Shown: positions 1-7,819 of the stretch, piece by piece
Layout of the letters: every line of letters begins with the position of its first letter
Position numbering within the stretch: position 1 is the first letter of the stretch
DNA from: an uncultured Ruminiclostridium sp.
GTDB taxonomy: Bacteria; Bacillota; Clostridia; Oscillospirales; Ruminococcaceae
Length of the DNA: 53,278 nt
Direction of reading: 5' to 3'
Assembly: GCA_934490165.1 (NCBI GenBank)
Contig: CAKSTB010000019.1
Location: 1 to 53,278, forward strand
The notes under the pieces: generated by a model
Told to the model about the DNA's origin: nothing
Databases searched by the model: none
The model's input: only the letters and a program-made list of their open reading frames with translations
Made by a program: the position numbers and the translations under genes

Positions 1-220
1 GTTTTTCTACCCCCTTGTGTCCAGTTTTAGTATAGCACTTCAAGCGCCTTCCTCTCTCCCCTTGGGTTGTCTCCCTCACACATAGTAGCAACGTTATCGC
101 ATAGAATAGCGAACCCGAGAAGTGCTGTCCCACGAAAAGCACTATCGGTAGCCTGCTATCAAAGTTAATTACTAAAACGGTATAACAGAAACGTACTAAA
201 GGCAACCTTTCTCCGCATAC
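1..220. other. non-coding left end, unassigned
   Basis: I find no credible gene here; open frames are short and lack ribosome binding sites. The DNA can form small hairpins: TCGC/GCGA arms around 96-111 and AGTGCT/AGCACT arms around 120-158. The string TGTCCAGTTTTAGTATAG near 18-36 resembles the kind of sequence found at IS3-type insertion-sequence ends, but no transposase is visible and no partner repeat was seen. It could be a structured RNA, an insertion-sequence edge or decayed DNA. Confidence 0.3.
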
Positions 221-270
221 CAAAAAAATGAGCCGAGCGCACTATTCTTGCGCTTCGGCTCACTTTTTCT
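221..270 (-). terminator. intrinsic terminator after clpB
   Basis: Inverted repeat TGAGCCGAGCGCA / TGCGCTTCGGCTCA (229-241 and 249-262, one bulged base). On the minus strand the stem is followed by a run of seven U residues. The plus side is also T-rich, so it may work in both directions. Two further short hairpins lie between it and the clpB stop, at about 276-292 and 299-316. Confidence 0.75.
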
Positions 271-328
271 TTTTCGGGTTGTGTCACAACCCCTTGCTTA
301 TCGGCAAACCGCCGATATATCTATATGA

Positions 329-2926
329 TTATTTGCATATCAGCTTTTCGCCGTCATAGTCCACCGTCAGCGTACTGCCGGGAGCTACATCGTCCGCAAT
401 AAGCTTTCTTGCAATAAGCGTTTCGATCTTACGCTGTATAAATCTCTTGAGCGGTCTTGCGCCGTAGTTCGGGTCAAAGCCGTTGTCGATTACATAATCC
501 TTAGCGGCATCTGTAATTGCAAAGCCTACTTCCTTATCGGCAAGACGTTTCCTGAGCTCGCCGAGCATAAGATCAACAATACCTGATATCTCGTCCTTGC
601 GGAGCGGCTTGTAGAATACGATCTCATCAAGACGGTTGAGAAATTCCGGTCTGAACTGCGTCTTGAGCAGCTTGTTGACCTCATTCTTAGCCTCTTCCGA
701 GATCTCACCCTTGTCGTTGATACCGTCAAGGATATATGACGAACCGAGGTTACTTGTCAGAATGATAATGGTATTCTTGAAGTCTACCGTTCTGCCCTGA
801 GAGTCGGTAATTCTGCCGTCGTCGAGGATCTGTAACAGTATATTGAATACATCGGGGTGAGCTTTTTCGACTTCATCGAGAAGTACGACCGAGTAAGGTT
901 TTCTTCTTACAGCTTCGGTCAGCTGACCGCCCTCCTCATATCCGACATATCCTGGAGGCGCACCGATAAGACGGCTCACGCTGAATTTCTCCATGTACTC
1001 CGACATATCGATACGCACCATGCTGTGCTCATCGTCAAACAACGCTTCGGCAAGCGCCTTTGCAAGCTCTGTCTTACCTACACCTGTAGGACCTAAGAAC
1101 AGGAACGAACCTATAGGCTGGTCGGGGTTTGCGATGCCTGCCCTTGAACGCAGTATCGCTTCGCTTACCTTTTCGACAGCCTCGTCCTGACCTATTACAC
1201 GCTTGTGCAGTATGTCCTCCATATGGAGCAGCTTCTCACGCTCACCCTCCATCAGCTTTGCAACGGGGATACCCGTCCAGCGGCAGATGATCTTTGCGAT
1301 CTCTTCCTCTGTTACCTTGTCGTGAAGCATTGATGCCGACTTTGACTGTTCGGCAAGCTTTTCCTCTTCCTCAAGCTCTTTTTGTAACTGAGGGAGCTTA
1401 CCGTATTTAAGCTCTGCGGCTTTGTTCAGGTCGTAGCTTCTTTCAGCCTGCTCGATAAGACCGTTTGTGCTTTCGATCTCTTCACGGAGCTTTTGCACCT
1501 TGGAGATAGCGTTACGTTCGTTCTCCCACTTTGCTTTCATCTCGTTGAACTTTGAACGCATTTCGGCAAGCTCCTGCTGTACCTCGGCGAGATGTTCGAC
1601 TGAGATACGGTCGGTTTCCTTTTTAAGAGCGGCTTCCTCTATCTCATGTTGCATTATCTTTCTGCGGATATCGTCAAGCTCGGACGGCATAGATTCCATT
1701 TCGGTCTTGATAAGTGCACACGCTTCATCTACAAGGTCGATCGCCTTATCGGGTAAGAATCTGTCCGAAATATATCTGTCCGACAGGGTAGCGGCGGCAA
1801 TAAGCGCCGAGTCGTGAATTTTAACGCCGTGGAATACCTCGTAACGTTCCTTTAGTCCACGCAGTATCGATATAGTATCCTCGACTGTAGGCTCGTTTAC
1901 CATAACCGGCTGGAAACGTCTTTCGAGAGCGGCATCCTTTTCAATGTACTGTCTGTACTCGTTGAGCGTTGTCGCGCCTATGCAGTGGAGCTCACCTCTT
2001 GCAAGCAAAGGCTTCAGCAGGTTGCCTGCGTCCATTGCGCCGTCCGTCTTGCCTGCGCCGACTATAGTATGAAGCTCATCTATGAACAGTATTATCTGAC
2101 CCTCTGACTTCTTTATAGTCTGCAATACCGCTTTGAGTCGTTCCTCAAATTCACCTCTGTACTTTGCGCCCGCTACAAGCGCACCCATATCCAGTGAGAA
2201 TATCTGACGTTCCTTTAAGTTCTCAGGTACATCACCGCGCACTATACGCAGTGCCAGACCCTCTGCAATAGCCGTCTTACCTACACCGGGTTCGCCTATC
2301 AGTACAGGGTTGTTCTTTGTCTTACGGGAAAGAATACGGATAACGTTTCTGATCTCCGTATCTCTGCCGATAACGGGGTCAAGCTTGTTTTGACGTGCAA
2401 GCTCTGTCAGATCCTGACCGTACTTTTTGAGTACGTCATAGGTTTCCTCGGGGTTCTGTCCGGTAACACGCACACTGCCCCTTACTTGCTCCAGTGCCTG
2501 TAAGAATGCCTTTTCGGTAATTCCGCACTTTGCGAAAATATCCTTCAACTGTGAGTTCGGCTTTTCGAGAAGTCCGATAAACAGATGTTCTACCGAGATG
2601 TACTCGTCCTTCATCTGCTTAGCCTTTTCTTCTGCGGCGGTGAATGCCTTATCGACATCGGGAGATACATATACCTTTTCGGGATCTCTGCCGCTGCCGG
2701 TTACTTTAGGTATACCTGCGGCGCTCTGCTCGGTAAGCTTTGTCAGCTGTGAAGCGTCAGCCCCCATTTTCTTAATAAGCTGAGGGATAAGCCCCTCCTC
2801 AGCCTGCAGCAGTGCGAGTAAAACGTGCTGTTGTTCTATATTCATGTTCTGATACGAAACAGCAATACTCTGAGCTGTGCTTATAGCTTCCATTGATTTT
2901 TGTGTCAGGTTATTAGTGTTCAGCAT
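329..2926 (-). CDS. clpB: ATP-dependent disaggregase ClpB
   Basis: An 865-residue Hsp100 chaperone that works with DnaK to pull proteins out of aggregates in the cytoplasm. The order is typical of the family: an N-terminal Clp repeat domain (about 1-145); AAA+ module 1 with Walker A GEPGVGKTA and sensor/Arg-finger sequence; a coiled-coil middle domain rich in K and E (about 405-525), which separates ClpB from ClpA and ClpC; and AAA+ module 2 with GPTGVGKTELAKALAE and the NRLDEIVFY region. The start is preceded by AAAGGATG at good spacing. The gene lies 64 nt downstream of a ribbon-helix-helix gene on the same strand with no terminator between, so the two are probably co-transcribed. No CIRCE element is seen. 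Confidence 0.97.
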   Translation of the reverse strand: MLNTNNLTQKSMEAISTAQSIAVSYQNMNIEQQHVLLALLQAEEGLIPQLIKKMGADASQLTKLTEQSAAGIPKVTGSGRDPEKVYVSPDVDKAFTAAEEKAKQMKDEYISVEHLFIGLLEKPNSQLKDIFAKCGITEKAFLQALEQVRGSVRVTGQNPEETYDVLKKYGQDLTELARQNKLDPVIGRDTEIRNVIRILSRKTKNNPVLIGEPGVGKTAIAEGLALRIVRGDVPENLKERQIFSLDMGALVAGAKYRGEFEERLKAVLQTIKKSEGQIILFIDELHTIVGAGKTDGAMDAGNLLKPLLARGELHCIGATTLNEYRQYIEKDAALERRFQPVMVNEPTVEDTISILRGLKERYEVFHGVKIHDSALIAAATLSDRYISDRFLPDKAIDLVDEACALIKTEMESMPSELDDIRRKIMQHEIEEAALKKETDRISVEHLAEVQQELAEMRSKFNEMKAKWENERNAISKVQKLREEIESTNGLIEQAERSYDLNKAAELKYGKLPQLQKELEEEEKLAEQSKSASMLHDKVTEEEIAKIICRWTGIPVAKLMEGEREKLLHMEDILHKRVIGQDEAVEKVSEAILRSRAGIANPDQPIGSFLFLGPTGVGKTELAKALAEALFDDEHSMVRIDMSEYMEKFSVSRLIGAPPGYVGYEEGGQLTEAVRRKPYSVVLLDEVEKAHPDVFNILLQILDDGRITDSQGRTVDFKNTIIILTSNLGSSYILDGINDKGEISEEAKNEVNKLLKTQFRPEFLNRLDEIVFYKPLRKDEISGIVDLMLGELRKRLADKEVGFAITDAAKDYVIDNGFDPNYGARPLKRFIQRKIETLIARKLIADDVAPGSTLTVDYDGEKLICK

Positions 2927-2990
2927 ATCAAGATCATCCTTTCCTTTTGGCTTAAGAGCCTGTGTTTATGTTCTGCGGCATAGCGGGCTG

Positions 2991-3659
2991 TTATACAATG
3001 ACTTTCACAGCCTTCATATGCTCCTTATAAGCGGCATCGATAAGCGATATCGCTTGTTTTCTGCTGTCTGCGTTTTCAAAATAAAGCTTGATGGTTCTGT
3101 CGAGGAAGTTGACATAATCCGCAATAGCCTCGGCGATAAGATTAGGGTCGGTAACTTTTCTGGAGTCCTTAAGTATCGGCATATTGAGCATTCTAACCAT
3201 CTTGTCGTTATCTATCTGCATAACTATATCAACATCGGCGAACTGTGCCAGATTTCGGTGTTCGATGTTTGCAAAGCAGGTGAGAAAGTCGTTCATCAGC
3301 TCTACAAGCGCCGCGTTCTGTGTCCTGAAGCTCACTTTCAGTCTTCCGAGGTATTTGCCCTCGCGTAAAAGCTCAACGGAGTAACGTATTGTCGGCTTGT
3401 ATTTATAAGGCAGCGGGCTTTTGATAAGCATACCTCCATCGCCCGCCGCAGTCTGCAAGCGGAATATCTCCTCGTCAAAAAAACTGCTGATATTCTCTAT
3501 TATGTTACGCATGCGTATTTCGGGTGTCTGCATTGAGAGCTTTTCGGCAAGTATCCTGTCTATAAGCGCCGAGCGACTGGTATTCATTCTGTACGCCAAC
3601 GAATCTATCGCACGCACTATCTCATCTGACAGCACCAGGCTGTATACACTTTTACTCAT
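2991..3659 (-). CDS. ribbon-helix-helix DNA-binding protein upstream of clpB
   Basis: A 222-residue protein. Residues 1-45 (MSKSVYSLVLSDEIVRAID, then a serine-rich turn and helix ending in AEKL) look like a CopG/Arc-type ribbon-helix-helix domain. The remaining roughly 175 residues contain beta-strand and helix segments that I do not recognise, perhaps a sensor or oligomerisation domain. There is no membrane segment. A promoter with 17-bp spacing precedes it, and clpB follows, so it may regulate stress genes or itself. The family of the C-terminal part is unknown to me. AAAGGAATGG supports the start. Confidence 0.7.
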   Translation of the reverse strand: MSKSVYSLVLSDEIVRAIDSLAYRMNTSRSALIDRILAEKLSMQTPEIRMRNIIENISSFFDEEIFRLQTAAGDGGMLIKSPLPYKYKPTIRYSVELLREGKYLGRLKVSFRTQNAALVELMNDFLTCFANIEHRNLAQFADVDIVMQIDNDKMVRMLNMPILKDSRKVTDPNLIAEAIADYVNFLDRTIKLYFENADSRKQAISLIDAAYKEHMKAVKVIV

Positions 3660-3723
3660 TTTTTGACGACCATTCCTTTCGATTAAGCTATCTATCTTAA
3701 CAGCCTTTTCTGACTGTGAACAT

Positions 3724-3752
3724 ATTGTAGCACACTTTTAGCAACTTGTCAA
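3724..3752 (-). promoter_or_regulatory. promoter of the RHH-clpB unit
   Basis: On the minus strand, -35 TTGACA (3747-3752), 17-bp spacer and -10 TACAAT (3724-3729). This is close to the sigma-A consensus. No obvious CtsR or HrcA operator overlaps it. Confidence 0.7.
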
Positions 3753-3850
3753 GAGGTTTATATAAATATTTTTACGAGTTATGAAAATATTTTTAAAATT
3801 ATTGAGAGCTTCATCGAGGAATTGCTATGTTAAGCTGATTTGCTCATACA

Positions 3851-3890
3851 TACAAAAATCCCCCTCCGGGATAACCGGAGGGGGATTTGA
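3851..3890 (-). terminator. terminator after fucO
   Basis: A 14-bp perfect stem AAATCCCCCTCCGG (3856-3869) and its complement (3875-3888) with loop GATAA. On the minus strand it is followed by a U-rich run, and it lies 14 nt beyond the fucO stop. Confidence 0.9.
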
Positions 3891-3901
3891 TGCAAATGAT
3901 A

Positions 3902-5056
3902 TCAGAATGCCTTTTTGTATATTTCAAGGATTTCATCGGGATTTGTTTCTCTGGGGTTACCGCCTGTGCATACATCATTGAATGCTGCTACGGACAGATC
4001 CTTGAGGTCTTCTTCCTTGACGTTTATCTCGTGAAGCTTCTGAGGGATGTTTATAGACAGTGACAGCTTGCGTACAGCTTCAACAGCAGCCTTTACGCCC
4101 TCTTCATCTGTCATATTTTCTGTACCCTGTACGCCCATAGCCTTTGCTATAGCCTTGTACTTGGGCTTTGCGGGGCTTTCTGCGTTATATTCCATTACAT
4201 AGGGGAGCAGAAGTGCGTTTGCAACGCCGTGGGGTGTATCATAGAATGCACCGAGAGGGTGAGCCATCGAGTGAACGATACCAAGACCTACGTTCGAGAA
4301 GCCCATACCTGCTATGTACTGAGCAAGCGCCATTGTTTCCCTTGCCTTGGGGTCGCCCTGAACACTGTCGTACAGTGAGCCTGCTATAAGCTCGATAGCA
4401 CGGAGCTCAACCATATCGGACAGCTCCCACGCGCCCTTTGTGATATATCCTTCGATAGCGTGTGTCAGTGCGTCCATACCTGTTGACGCGCACAGACCCT
4501 TAGGCATACCCATCATAAGATCGCTGTCTACTATAGCTACAACGGGGATATCCTTGGGATCAACGCAAACCATCTTCTTCTTGTTTGCTTCATCTGTGAT
4601 AACGTAGTTGATAGTAACCTCTGCCGCTGTACCGGATGTTGTAGGCAGTGCGATCAGCGGAACGCTCTTGTTCTTTGTATCTGCAACGCCCTCAAGTGAA
4701 ACGACATCTGCAAAATCGGGGTTAGCTATGATAATACCTACAGCCTTTGCTGTATCCATAACTGAGCCGCCGCCTACCGCTACAAGTGAGTCAGCGCCCA
4801 TCTCCTTGAACTTTGCAACACCTGCCTGAACATTTGCTACTGTGGGGTTTGCCTTAACGTCACTGTATATTTCATAGGCAATTCCTGCCTTGTCAAGCTC
4901 TGCCGTAACCTTTGTAGCCACTCCGCATTCAAGCAGTACCTTATCGGTAACGAACATTACCTTTTTAAGTCCTCTGCCTGTAAGCTCGGGAACGAGGTTT
5001 TCTCTTGCGCCTGCGCCGAAATATGAAGTTTCGTTAAGTATAAAACGATTAGCCAT
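3902..5056 (-). CDS. fucO: lactaldehyde reductase (iron-dependent alcohol dehydrogenase)
   Basis: A 384-residue group III iron-containing alcohol dehydrogenase. It reduces L-lactaldehyde to 1,2-propanediol with NADH, recycling NAD in anaerobic fucose use. The nucleotide-binding motif GGGSVMDTAKA, PTTSGTAAEVT and the metal-binding run GMDALTHAIEGY, then HSMAHPLGAFYDTPHG, are intact and carry the Asp and His ligands. Length matches the family (about 383). It lies at the end of the fuc cluster but has a separate promoter and its own terminator, so it can be expressed independently. The exact aldehyde specificity is inferred from context. Confidence 0.9.
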   Translation of the reverse strand: MANRFILNETSYFGAGARENLVPELTGRGLKKVMFVTDKVLLECGVATKVTAELDKAGIAYEIYSDVKANPTVANVQAGVAKFKEMGADSLVAVGGGSVMDTAKAVGIIIANPDFADVVSLEGVADTKNKSVPLIALPTTSGTAAEVTINYVITDEANKKKMVCVDPKDIPVVAIVDSDLMMGMPKGLCASTGMDALTHAIEGYITKGAWELSDMVELRAIELIAGSLYDSVQGDPKARETMALAQYIAGMGFSNVGLGIVHSMAHPLGAFYDTPHGVANALLLPYVMEYNAESPAKPKYKAIAKAMGVQGTENMTDEEGVKAAVEAVRKLSLSINIPQKLHEINVKEEDLKDLSVAAFNDVCTGGNPRETNPDEILEIYKKAF

Positions 5057-5120
5057 TGGTCTTTACCATCCTGTTCTTTGAATTTAAAGCACGGAATATA
5101 TATTTCCGTTTGCTGTATTC

Positions 5121-5149
5121 ATTATACTACCTTTGGATAGAAAATGCAA
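5121..5149 (-). promoter_or_regulatory. internal promoter for fucO
   Basis: On the minus strand, -35 TTGCAT (5144-5149), 17-bp spacer and -10 TATAAT (5121-5126), inside the 146-bp fucA-fucO gap. An imperfect inverted repeat (GTTTTACAT and ATGTAAAA arms, about 5164-5200) lies just upstream, beyond the fucA stop. Confidence 0.7.
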
Positions 5150-5202
5150 CACTTTTCACAAAAGTTTTACATTTATCTCGGGCAATATATGTAAAAGTTA
5201 CA

Positions 5203-5877
5203 TTAAAGGTATTTCTTGTAACCCGGATGCTTGCCTGTAACGCCGTACTGCTCCCTCATACCGATAAGTCTTTCGATATTGTCGGGGGTGATATCCTTTA
5301 CGCCGCCGAGCAGTCTTGCTACAAGAGAAATATGAGCCTGAAGCTCCATTGTTTCCATTCTGTAGTATGCCGTGATAAGATCCGCACCTACTGTCAGTGC
5401 ACCGTGGTTTTCAAGGAGCATACAGTCGTGTTCCTTTAAGTAGGGAGCGATAGCATCGGGCACTTCATAGGTCGAAGGTGTGCCGTAGGGAGTAAGCGGT
5501 ATTGATCCTACCGCAATAACAGTTTCGATCATGCAGTAATCGTCCATAGGCAGATGAGCGCACGCGAAGCCTGTCGAAACAGGAGGGTGAGCGTGTACTA
5601 CTGCGCCGACATCGGGGCGTTCCTTATAGCATCTCAGGTGCATCTTTACCTCCGATGAGGGACGGAAGCCCTCAGCGGCTTCAAGAACGTTGAAATCGTC
5701 ATCTATAAGACCTATCTTTTCGGGAGTGATAAACGCCTTGCTGACACCTGTCTGTGTAGCAAGGTACTTGCCCTCGGCTACCTTTACCGTTACATTACCG
5801 TCATTTGCGGCGACCCAGCCTTTCTGCCAGAGCTTGTGGCAGATATCGACCATCTGTTCTTTTATTTCTTCGTACAT
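5203..5877 (-). CDS. fucA: L-fuculose-1-phosphate aldolase
   Basis: A 224-residue class II aldolase of the AraD/FucA family. It cleaves L-fuculose-1-phosphate to dihydroxyacetone phosphate and L-lactaldehyde. The zinc-ligand histidines are visible in VVHAHPP and in LLENHGALTVG; the substrate-phosphate region NDGNVTVK and the SEVKMHL segment are present. Length is close to E. coli FucA (about 215). AAAGGATATAAAT precedes the start. It sits 35 nt after fucU in the fucose operon. L-ribulose- or rhamnulose-phosphate specificity is possible from sequence alone, but fucI and fucU next door point to fuculose. Confidence 0.9.
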   Translation of the reverse strand: MYEEIKEQMVDICHKLWQKGWVAANDGNVTVKVAEGKYLATQTGVSKAFITPEKIGLIDDDFNVLEAAEGFRPSSEVKMHLRCYKERPDVGAVVHAHPPVSTGFACAHLPMDDYCMIETVIAVGSIPLTPYGTPSTYEVPDAIAPYLKEHDCMLLENHGALTVGADLITAYYRMETMELQAHISLVARLLGGVKDITPDNIERLIGMREQYGVTGKHPGYKKYL

Positions 5878-5912
5878 ATTTATATCCTTTCGGTTGTTTA
5901 TTTTATCTGCGT

Positions 5913-6347
5913 TTATACAACGCCCTTCTGGAGCATTATGTTTGCGTATACGGCTTTTTCGCCTGTTGCGATTATCGCATAGGCGGTCTTTGCCTGCTCG
6001 TAGAATTCAAAGCGCTCTATCTGTCCGATAGCGTCGTTTCCTCTTTCGTCGTGCTTTGCGACTATCGCCTTATACTCGTCCCATATAGGAGTTTTTGCGG
6101 TGTCACCGGGCATTACCTGCATAAGATTTACAGGCTTGTCAACATAGGTGTCAAGAGGGAAGAGCGTCAGTATTGCGTCAAGCAGCTCAGGTACGCCGTG
6201 GCCGTCTGCGCGGATCACCTTGCAGTTTTTGCCCATGCTTTCGGCAGGGAAGTTACCGTCTGCAATGATTATCCTGTCGCTGTGACCCATTTCGCACAGG
6301 GTTTTGAGCAGCTCGGGCGATAATATCGCGGGAATGTTCTTAAGCAT
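5913..6347 (-). CDS. fucU: L-fucose mutarotase
   Basis: A 144-residue RbsD/FucU-family protein that interconverts alpha and beta anomers of L-fucose, feeding the isomerase. The N-terminal LCEMGHSDRIIIADGNFP block, with the catalytic His and Asp, is typical. The start codon shares one base with the kinase stop (TAATG), so it is translationally coupled to the upstream kinase. Confidence 0.9.
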   Translation of the reverse strand: MLKNIPAILSPELLKTLCEMGHSDRIIIADGNFPAESMGKNCKVIRADGHGVPELLDAILTLFPLDTYVDKPVNLMQVMPGDTAKTPIWDEYKAIVAKHDERGNDAIGQIERFEFYEQAKTAYAIIATGEKAVYANIMLQKGVV

Positions 6348-7810
6348 TATTTCACCTTCTCAAGATATATTTCGTAGTATTTGTTCCATTCCGAAGCATT
6401 TTTCGGAGTGAATGTATACAGCTTTTCGGAAGCGGCGATTATCTTTCTTGCCGTTTCAATGTCCGCTATCTCTCCGCTTGCCATCAGCTGAATTGCTATA
6501 TTGCCGTAAGAGGTAGCCTCGACAGGTCCGCTTGATACCTCAATGCCGAGCGCGTCTGCGGTAAGCTCCGACAGGAATTTGTCCTTTGTGCCGCCGCCGA
6601 CCATATAGAGCTTTGCAAACTTCTTATCGGTGCAGTCTTCAAGCTCCCTTACTGCGGTGCGGTACTTCATCGCAAGGCTTTCGTAGATACAGCGCATGAC
6701 CTCGCCGTCATTTTCGGGTACATACTGTCCTGTTTTCCGGCAATATTCCTTTATTCTTTCGGGAATATTACCGGCGGGGGTAAATTCGGGAGCGTCCACA
6801 TCGATAAAGCATCTGAAAGGCTCTGCCTTTCGCGCCATATCCTCAAGCTCGGCAAAGCTGTACTGTTTGCCCTCTCTTATCCACTGGCGGCGGCTTTCCT
6901 GAATGAGCCATAAGCCGATGATATTTTTAAGGAATGAAGTCTTTGCACCATAGCCTGTTTCATTGGAAATATTGAGCTTTGCCGATTTTTCGTTTATTAC
7001 GGGAGCGTCAAGCTCTGTGCCGAGAAGCGACCATGTGCCGCAGGATAAAAACGCAAAATCCTTTTCGCTTGCGGGTACGGCGACCATTGCGCTCTGTGTA
7101 TCATGACCACAGGCGGCGATTATCTTTGCGGGCTTTATGTCAAGCTCCTTGCATATCTCATCTGACAGTGTGCCGACTAACGTTCCGCTGTTTACGATTT
7201 TCGGCAGGAAAGAATGCTTTATTTTAAGACATTCACAGCATTCCTCCGACCAGTTTTTCTTTTCGGCGTTAAACAGCTGTGTAGTTGATGCTATCGACAT
7301 TTCGGCAACAGGCTCTGCGCCGAGATAATAAGCAAACAAATCGGGCATCATAAGTATCTTGTCGGCTCTGTCGAGGAGCTCCGTGCGATCCCTTATTATG
7401 CTTAACAGCTGGAATGCGGTGTTTATCTCCATTATCTGAATGCCTGTCTTTTCGTACAGCTTTTTATGGTCGATAAAGCGCTTGCTGTAGTCATAAGTGC
7501 CCGCTGTTCTGCCGTCACGGTAGTGCACAGGGTTTTCAAGCAGTCTGCCCGATTTGTCAATTATGCCGAAATCAACGCCCCATGTGTCTATAGCGATGCT
7601 GTCGATCTCGCCGTATTCCTTCGATTTTATCAGCGCCTGCTTTATCTCGTGGAACAGACGGAGAAAATCCCAGTACATTGTTCCGCCGAGCGTTACGGGA
7701 TCATTAGAAAAACGGTGAATTTCGGTGAGCTTTATTACAGTGCCGTCAAAAGAGCCGATAACGGCTCTTCCGCTTGACGCACCGAAGTCAATGGCAAGTA
7801 CGTTTTTCAT
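6347..7810 (-). CDS. FGGY sugar kinase, probable L-fuculokinase (RhaB-like)
   Basis: A 487-residue FGGY carbohydrate kinase. The ATP- and sugar-binding motifs DFGASSGRAVIGSFDG (N-terminus), IDTWGVDFGIID, ACGHDTQSAMVAVP and the C-terminal MVGGGTKDKFL are present. By sequence style it is closer to rhamnulokinase (RhaB) than to E. coli FucK, but its place between fucI and fucU makes L-fuculose the likely substrate. Spacing from fucI is only 9 nt. I leave the symbol blank because RhaB-type and FucK-type names would both be partly wrong. Activity on L-rhamnulose cannot be excluded. Confidence 0.88.
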   Translation of the reverse strand: MKNVLAIDFGASSGRAVIGSFDGTVIKLTEIHRFSNDPVTLGGTMYWDFLRLFHEIKQALIKSKEYGEIDSIAIDTWGVDFGIIDKSGRLLENPVHYRDGRTAGTYDYSKRFIDHKKLYEKTGIQIMEINTAFQLLSIIRDRTELLDRADKILMMPDLFAYYLGAEPVAEMSIASTTQLFNAEKKNWSEECCECLKIKHSFLPKIVNSGTLVGTLSDEICKELDIKPAKIIAACGHDTQSAMVAVPASEKDFAFLSCGTWSLLGTELDAPVINEKSAKLNISNETGYGAKTSFLKNIIGLWLIQESRRQWIREGKQYSFAELEDMARKAEPFRCFIDVDAPEFTPAGNIPERIKEYCRKTGQYVPENDGEVMRCIYESLAMKYRTAVRELEDCTDKKFAKLYMVGGGTKDKFLSELTADALGIEVSSGPVEATSYGNIAIQLMASGEIADIETARKIIAASEKLYTFTPKNASEWNKYYEIYLEKVK

Positions 7811-7819
7811 ACTGCCGCC

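Noticed and set aside
5150..5202. Rex (redox) operator before fucO
   Set aside because: Only a half-site (TTGTGAA) is present; the second half does not match.
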